From Sapria himalayana (Eukaryota > Streptophyta > Magnoliopsida > Malpighiales > Rafflesiaceae), in contig JAREIK010000385.1 in NCBI GenBank assembly GCA_029783825.1, positions 2,659,501 to 2,723,500 of the forward strand: a DNA stretch of 64,000 nucleotides, read 5' to 3'. Positions 63,001-64,000 of the stretch are shown here, in pieces. Position 1 is the stretch's first letter; each line of letters starts with the position of its first letter. The notes below the pieces were generated by a model. That model saw nothing but the letters and a program-made list of their open reading frames with translations, made no database searches and was not told the origin of the DNA. The translations under genes were made by a program, and so were the position numbers.

Positions 63001-63177
63001 TACGAATCAACCTAGAAGAAGAGTTTGTTGGACGGGATGAAAATCCATGCTCATTGGGCATGATCCCTGATTCAGAGTGCGAGCAACTGTTTTTGGCAGA
63101 TCATCAGGTGCAATAAAAACTGGGGCATGAGCATGCCCAGGAAACGATACTGGCAACACATTGACCGGCAAGCTCAC
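43420..63177 (-). CDS. TPL: TOPLESS/TOPLESS-related transcriptional co-repressor, C-terminal 18 exons
   Basis: Exons (5' to 3'): 63177-63012, 62915-62806, 62511-62442, 62342-62269, 62178-62083, 57283-57188, 57099-56972, 56796-56562, 55626-55465, 55373-55278, 55172-55029, 50123-50013, 49928-49749, 47745-47617, 47538-47443, 47345-47157, 47067-46901, 43630-43420. They join in phase to 819 aa plus stop. TOPLESS proteins are ~1130 aa, so about 310 residues (LisH, CTLH and proline-rich linker) lie past the right edge. Diagnostic stretches are [127 protein letters not shown] and the tail GSDQAQR. They form two WD40 propellers. Family role: a nuclear co-repressor recruited by EAR-motif regulators such as Aux/IAA. 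One intron (47442-47346) starts with GC. Which TPL/TPR paralogue it is remains open. Confidence 0.95.
44050..45250 (-). mobile_element. Degenerate Ty1/copia pol relic in last TOPLESS intron
   Basis: The best preserved copia relic in the window. On the minus strand: [20 protein letters not shown] and KLSPLYKV (about 44640-44740), [20 protein letters not shown] and [20 protein letters not shown] (about 44470-44640). [16 protein letters not shown] (about 44390-44440) and [11 protein letters not shown], with an intact YVDD box (about 44290-44330), follow. Last come [12 protein letters not shown] and [20 protein letters not shown] (about 44080-44200). Stops and a frameshift break it. It lies in the same orientation as the TOPLESS gene. 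LTRs were not located. Confidence 0.8.
46608..46778 (+). mobile_element. tRNA-derived SINE copy (last TOPLESS intron)
   Basis: A well-preserved head: TATGTCTTAGTGCGATGGCA (box A) and TCTCAAGTTCGAGACTAATC (box B), with tRNA-like spacing of about 43 bp. CTAAGTTTTAGTGGTAATAC follows, and the end is TTTTGTGCACTGGGTACGAC. It is antisense to the TOPLESS gene. Confidence 0.7.
47860..49515. repeat. ~320-bp tandem array in a TOPLESS intron
   Basis: About five diverged copies of a ~320-bp unit. The marker GACATGGGTAAGTCTC, in variants, appears near 47890, 48235, 48560, 48870 and 49193, spaced by about 315-345 bp. Other shared words are AATACCACGAGTGATTTTTC, TTAGGGTTTATTGTTTGA and CAATCGACCCCAAATAATTA. 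It occupies most of the intron between exons 49928-49749 and 47745-47617. Copies are older and more diverged than in the helicase array. No coding potential. Confidence 0.85.
50324..50482 (+). mobile_element. tRNA-derived SINE copy (4.9-kb TOPLESS intron)
   Basis: Contains GCCTTAGTGCGATTGCAAGT (box A), TAGAGGTTCGAGGCTAAATA (box B, GGTTCGAGGC), TTGAGAGTAAAACTGTCAAG and CAAACTCTGCACTAAGCAAT. Antisense to the gene. Confidence 0.7.
52135..52310 (-). mobile_element. tRNA-derived SINE copy, reverse orientation
   Basis: The reverse complement runs from GGCCTTGGTATGATGGAAAG (box A) through GTTCTCGGGTTCGAGACTGA (box B, perfect GGTTCGAGAC) to GTCTTATGCACTGGGTATGA. Same family as the plus-strand copies and sense to the TOPLESS gene. 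Confidence 0.7.
52445..52870. mobile_element. hAT-like GC-rich element with 39-bp minisatellite
   Basis: The left edge reads GGGTGTCAAATGGG, close to the terminus of the hAT MITE at 56186, and the interior shares GGCACGGCACC, GGGCCGTGTTGA and GTCGTGCCAG words. From about 52612 to 52845 there are six copies of a 39-bp unit containing GGGGATGAACTGTGTCGTG; because 39 is a multiple of three, long repetitive open frames run across both strands. The right terminus was not found. Confidence 0.6.
54735..54865 (-). mobile_element. tRNA-derived SINE fragment, reverse orientation
   Basis: The reverse complement contains GCTTTGGTATGGTGATAAGT, TCTCCAAGGGCCGTAAATCT and CATGTCTGAGACTTTTACGG, the head of the SINE with a decayed box B. 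The 3' part is incomplete. Confidence 0.5.
55690..56180 (-). repeat. ~118-bp tandem array derived from the SINE (TOPLESS intron)
   Basis: Four copies of a unit containing AGAGATTAATATCTTGACAG, CATGAGACCTACAACCC and GACACTTATCATCG. They start near 55741, 55864, 55982 and 56100 (periods about 118-123 bp). In reverse complement the unit is the SINE from its head (CGATGATAAGTGTC) through box B (GGTCTCATGTTC) to the middle (CTGTCAAGATATTAATCTCT). The leftmost copy keeps the SINE tail (GTGCACAAGGCTCCC at 55707-55725). The fourth copy is interrupted by the hAT MITE. Confidence 0.85.
56186..56476. mobile_element. hAT MITE (291 bp) with 8-bp target site duplication
   Basis: Termini are perfect 12-bp inverted repeats, TAGAGGTGTCAA and TTGACACCTCTA, extended imperfectly by GC-rich sequence (GCCGGGCCAGCC). 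The flanking duplication is CCCTTGTA (56178-56185) and CCCTTATA (56477-56484), one mismatch. TAG-starting ends with 8-bp duplications are typical of hAT elements. No transposase. The middle is GC-rich with GGCACGG/CCGTGCC palindromes. It sits in the last unit of a SINE-derived tandem array, where neighbouring units preserve the uninterrupted site. Confidence 0.9.
57284..62082. other. 4.8-kb TOPLESS intron
   Basis: AT-rich intron containing a plus-strand copia relic (59300-60960), an ATT run at about 58747-58776 and long A runs near the 3' end (62043-62065). Positions 57300-59300 and 60960-62040 contain nothing I can identify. Confidence 0.5.
59300..60960 (+). mobile_element. Degenerate Ty1/copia pol relic in TOPLESS intron
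   Basis: Plus-strand fragments follow copia order: [20 protein letters not shown] (about 60007-60066), [14 protein letters not shown] (about 60203-60244), [19 protein letters not shown] with VLCILK (about 60290-60450; the family has DPTxYRRLVGxLxYL...ILRYLK), and [16 protein letters not shown] (about 60590-60640; RNase H, SKKQ). Several stops and frameshifts. The element is antisense to the TOPLESS gene. Limits are approximate and no LTRs were seen. Confidence 0.65.
62558..62708 (+). mobile_element. tRNA-derived SINE copy (TOPLESS intron near 62.6 kb)
   Basis: Contains GATCGTGCCATCACCCAAAG, GGCAGGTCTCAGACTTGAGA (box B region), ATCAGATGTAGCCTCTC, GGTAAAATTGTCAAGATATT and GTCTTGTGCACTGGGCACGG. 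It fills half of the 294-bp intron between exons 62915-62806 and 62511-62442. Confidence 0.7.
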
Positions 63178-63494
63178 CTGAATAAAACTGCACCATTGTA
63201 ATTCAAAACTGCAGCATGAAATATGGAATATGTAAAGGAAAAGCAAACTAGAAAAAAATAATTGTATTGGATTGAAGTTTTTTTTTTGGGCGACAACTCA
63301 ATTTGGTTTAGCTTTCATTTTAAAACCCAGTTTATTTATTTTATTTATTTTATTTATTTCATTTATTTTTCATTGTGACACATAATATTCTTTTATTTCA
63401 TTCAACTAGTAGTAAATCAGATTTCAAAAGAACTATGAAATTAAAAATACTTGAATGAAAATAATATTGAATATTTAATTACCTGGTTAATAAT

Positions 63495-63525
<31 letters not shown>

Positions 63526-64000
63526 GTATATTAAAAGTGATGCTTTGATATAATAAAAATTTGACTTGTCCAAAGATTAATGACTCATCAGACAAAAATT
63601 CTCTGATGAGTCATTAGCATATTTCAAAAATTCTCTAATTTTCAAAAATAAAACTATCAGACATTAATATATTTCAAATATCACACTAAAATAAAAAACT
63701 TATGTACTGGTAGCATAACTAAATTTTAATTTGCAACTATATTAAATTGAGTATATGAATTTTTTTATTAATTAAACTTTTAATTATTACAATAAATACA
63801 TAAAAAATAAATAAAATGAAACTTTATTTACTTCATTTGTATGTAAAATTACAATACAAAAATATATAAATAAAAAAAATAATTAGAACATATATATATA
63901 TTATGGAGACTACTATACATAACTAATAAAATAAAAAATATATAATATATAAATATGATAATATCAATACTTCTTCAAACTAGTGCAAAAATATTGTGCA
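63178..64000. other. Partial TOPLESS intron at right edge, with a decayed SINE
   Basis: AT-rich sequence upstream of the first visible TOPLESS exon. Positions 63538-63712 contain a decayed SINE copy (TGCTTTGATATAATAAAAAT, CTTGTCCAAAGATTAATG, ACTCATCAGACAAAAATTCT, ATGTACTGGTAGC) with an internal inverted duplication of GACTCATCAGA. TA/TATG microsatellites lie at 63497-63530. No further exon was found, so the N-terminal exons are outside the window. Confidence 0.5.

Overview
The window is nuclear DNA from a flowering plant. Exons are short with canonical plant splice sites, the introns and spacers are very AT-rich, and the transposon families (Ty1/copia, tRNA-derived SINEs, hAT and Mutator-type MITEs) are plant types. 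The style suggests a monocot, but I cannot name the species. No bacterial, organellar or viral genes were seen.

Four protein-coding genes can be read. (1) Positions 1-717, minus strand: the N-terminal 239 codons of an AVT6-type vacuolar/endomembrane amino acid transporter, running off the left edge. (2) Positions 1061-4018, minus strand: a complete six-exon calcineurin-B-like EF-hand protein of 175 aa. (3) Positions 18777-41546, plus strand: a complete 16-exon DExH1-type (DHX36-like) RNA helicase of 993 aa, stretched over about 23 kb by a 9.1-kb first intron and a 4.2-kb tenth intron. (4) Positions 43420-63177, minus strand: the last 18 exons (819 aa) of a TOPLESS/TOPLESS-related co-repressor, containing the WD40 propellers; its LisH/CTLH start lies beyond position 64000. 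Exon lengths and phases close without a frameshift in all three spliced genes.

Between genes 2 and 3 lie 14.7 kb of AT-rich DNA with no gene. It holds a well-bounded Mutator-like MITE (9040-9736), microsatellites, a GC-richer orphan segment (10181-11395) and a perfect 12-copy 15-bp minisatellite just upstream of the helicase start. Genes 3 and 4 converge tail to tail across 1.9 kb containing a second SINE type.

The most unusual content is inside the introns. It includes four degenerate Ty1/copia pol relics, a dispersed tRNA-derived SINE family with at least ten copies, and four intronic tandem arrays (32 bp in the EF-hand gene; 299 bp in the helicase gene; about 320 bp and about 118 bp in the TOPLESS gene). 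The 299-bp unit carries a copy of the end of helicase exon 15 and its splice donor. The 118-bp array is a SINE that was tandemly duplicated and then hit by a hAT MITE. Three introns appear to start with GC rather than GT. The four genes are unrelated housekeeping or regulatory functions (amino acid transport, calcium signalling, RNA unwinding, transcriptional repression); nothing indicates that they act as one system.
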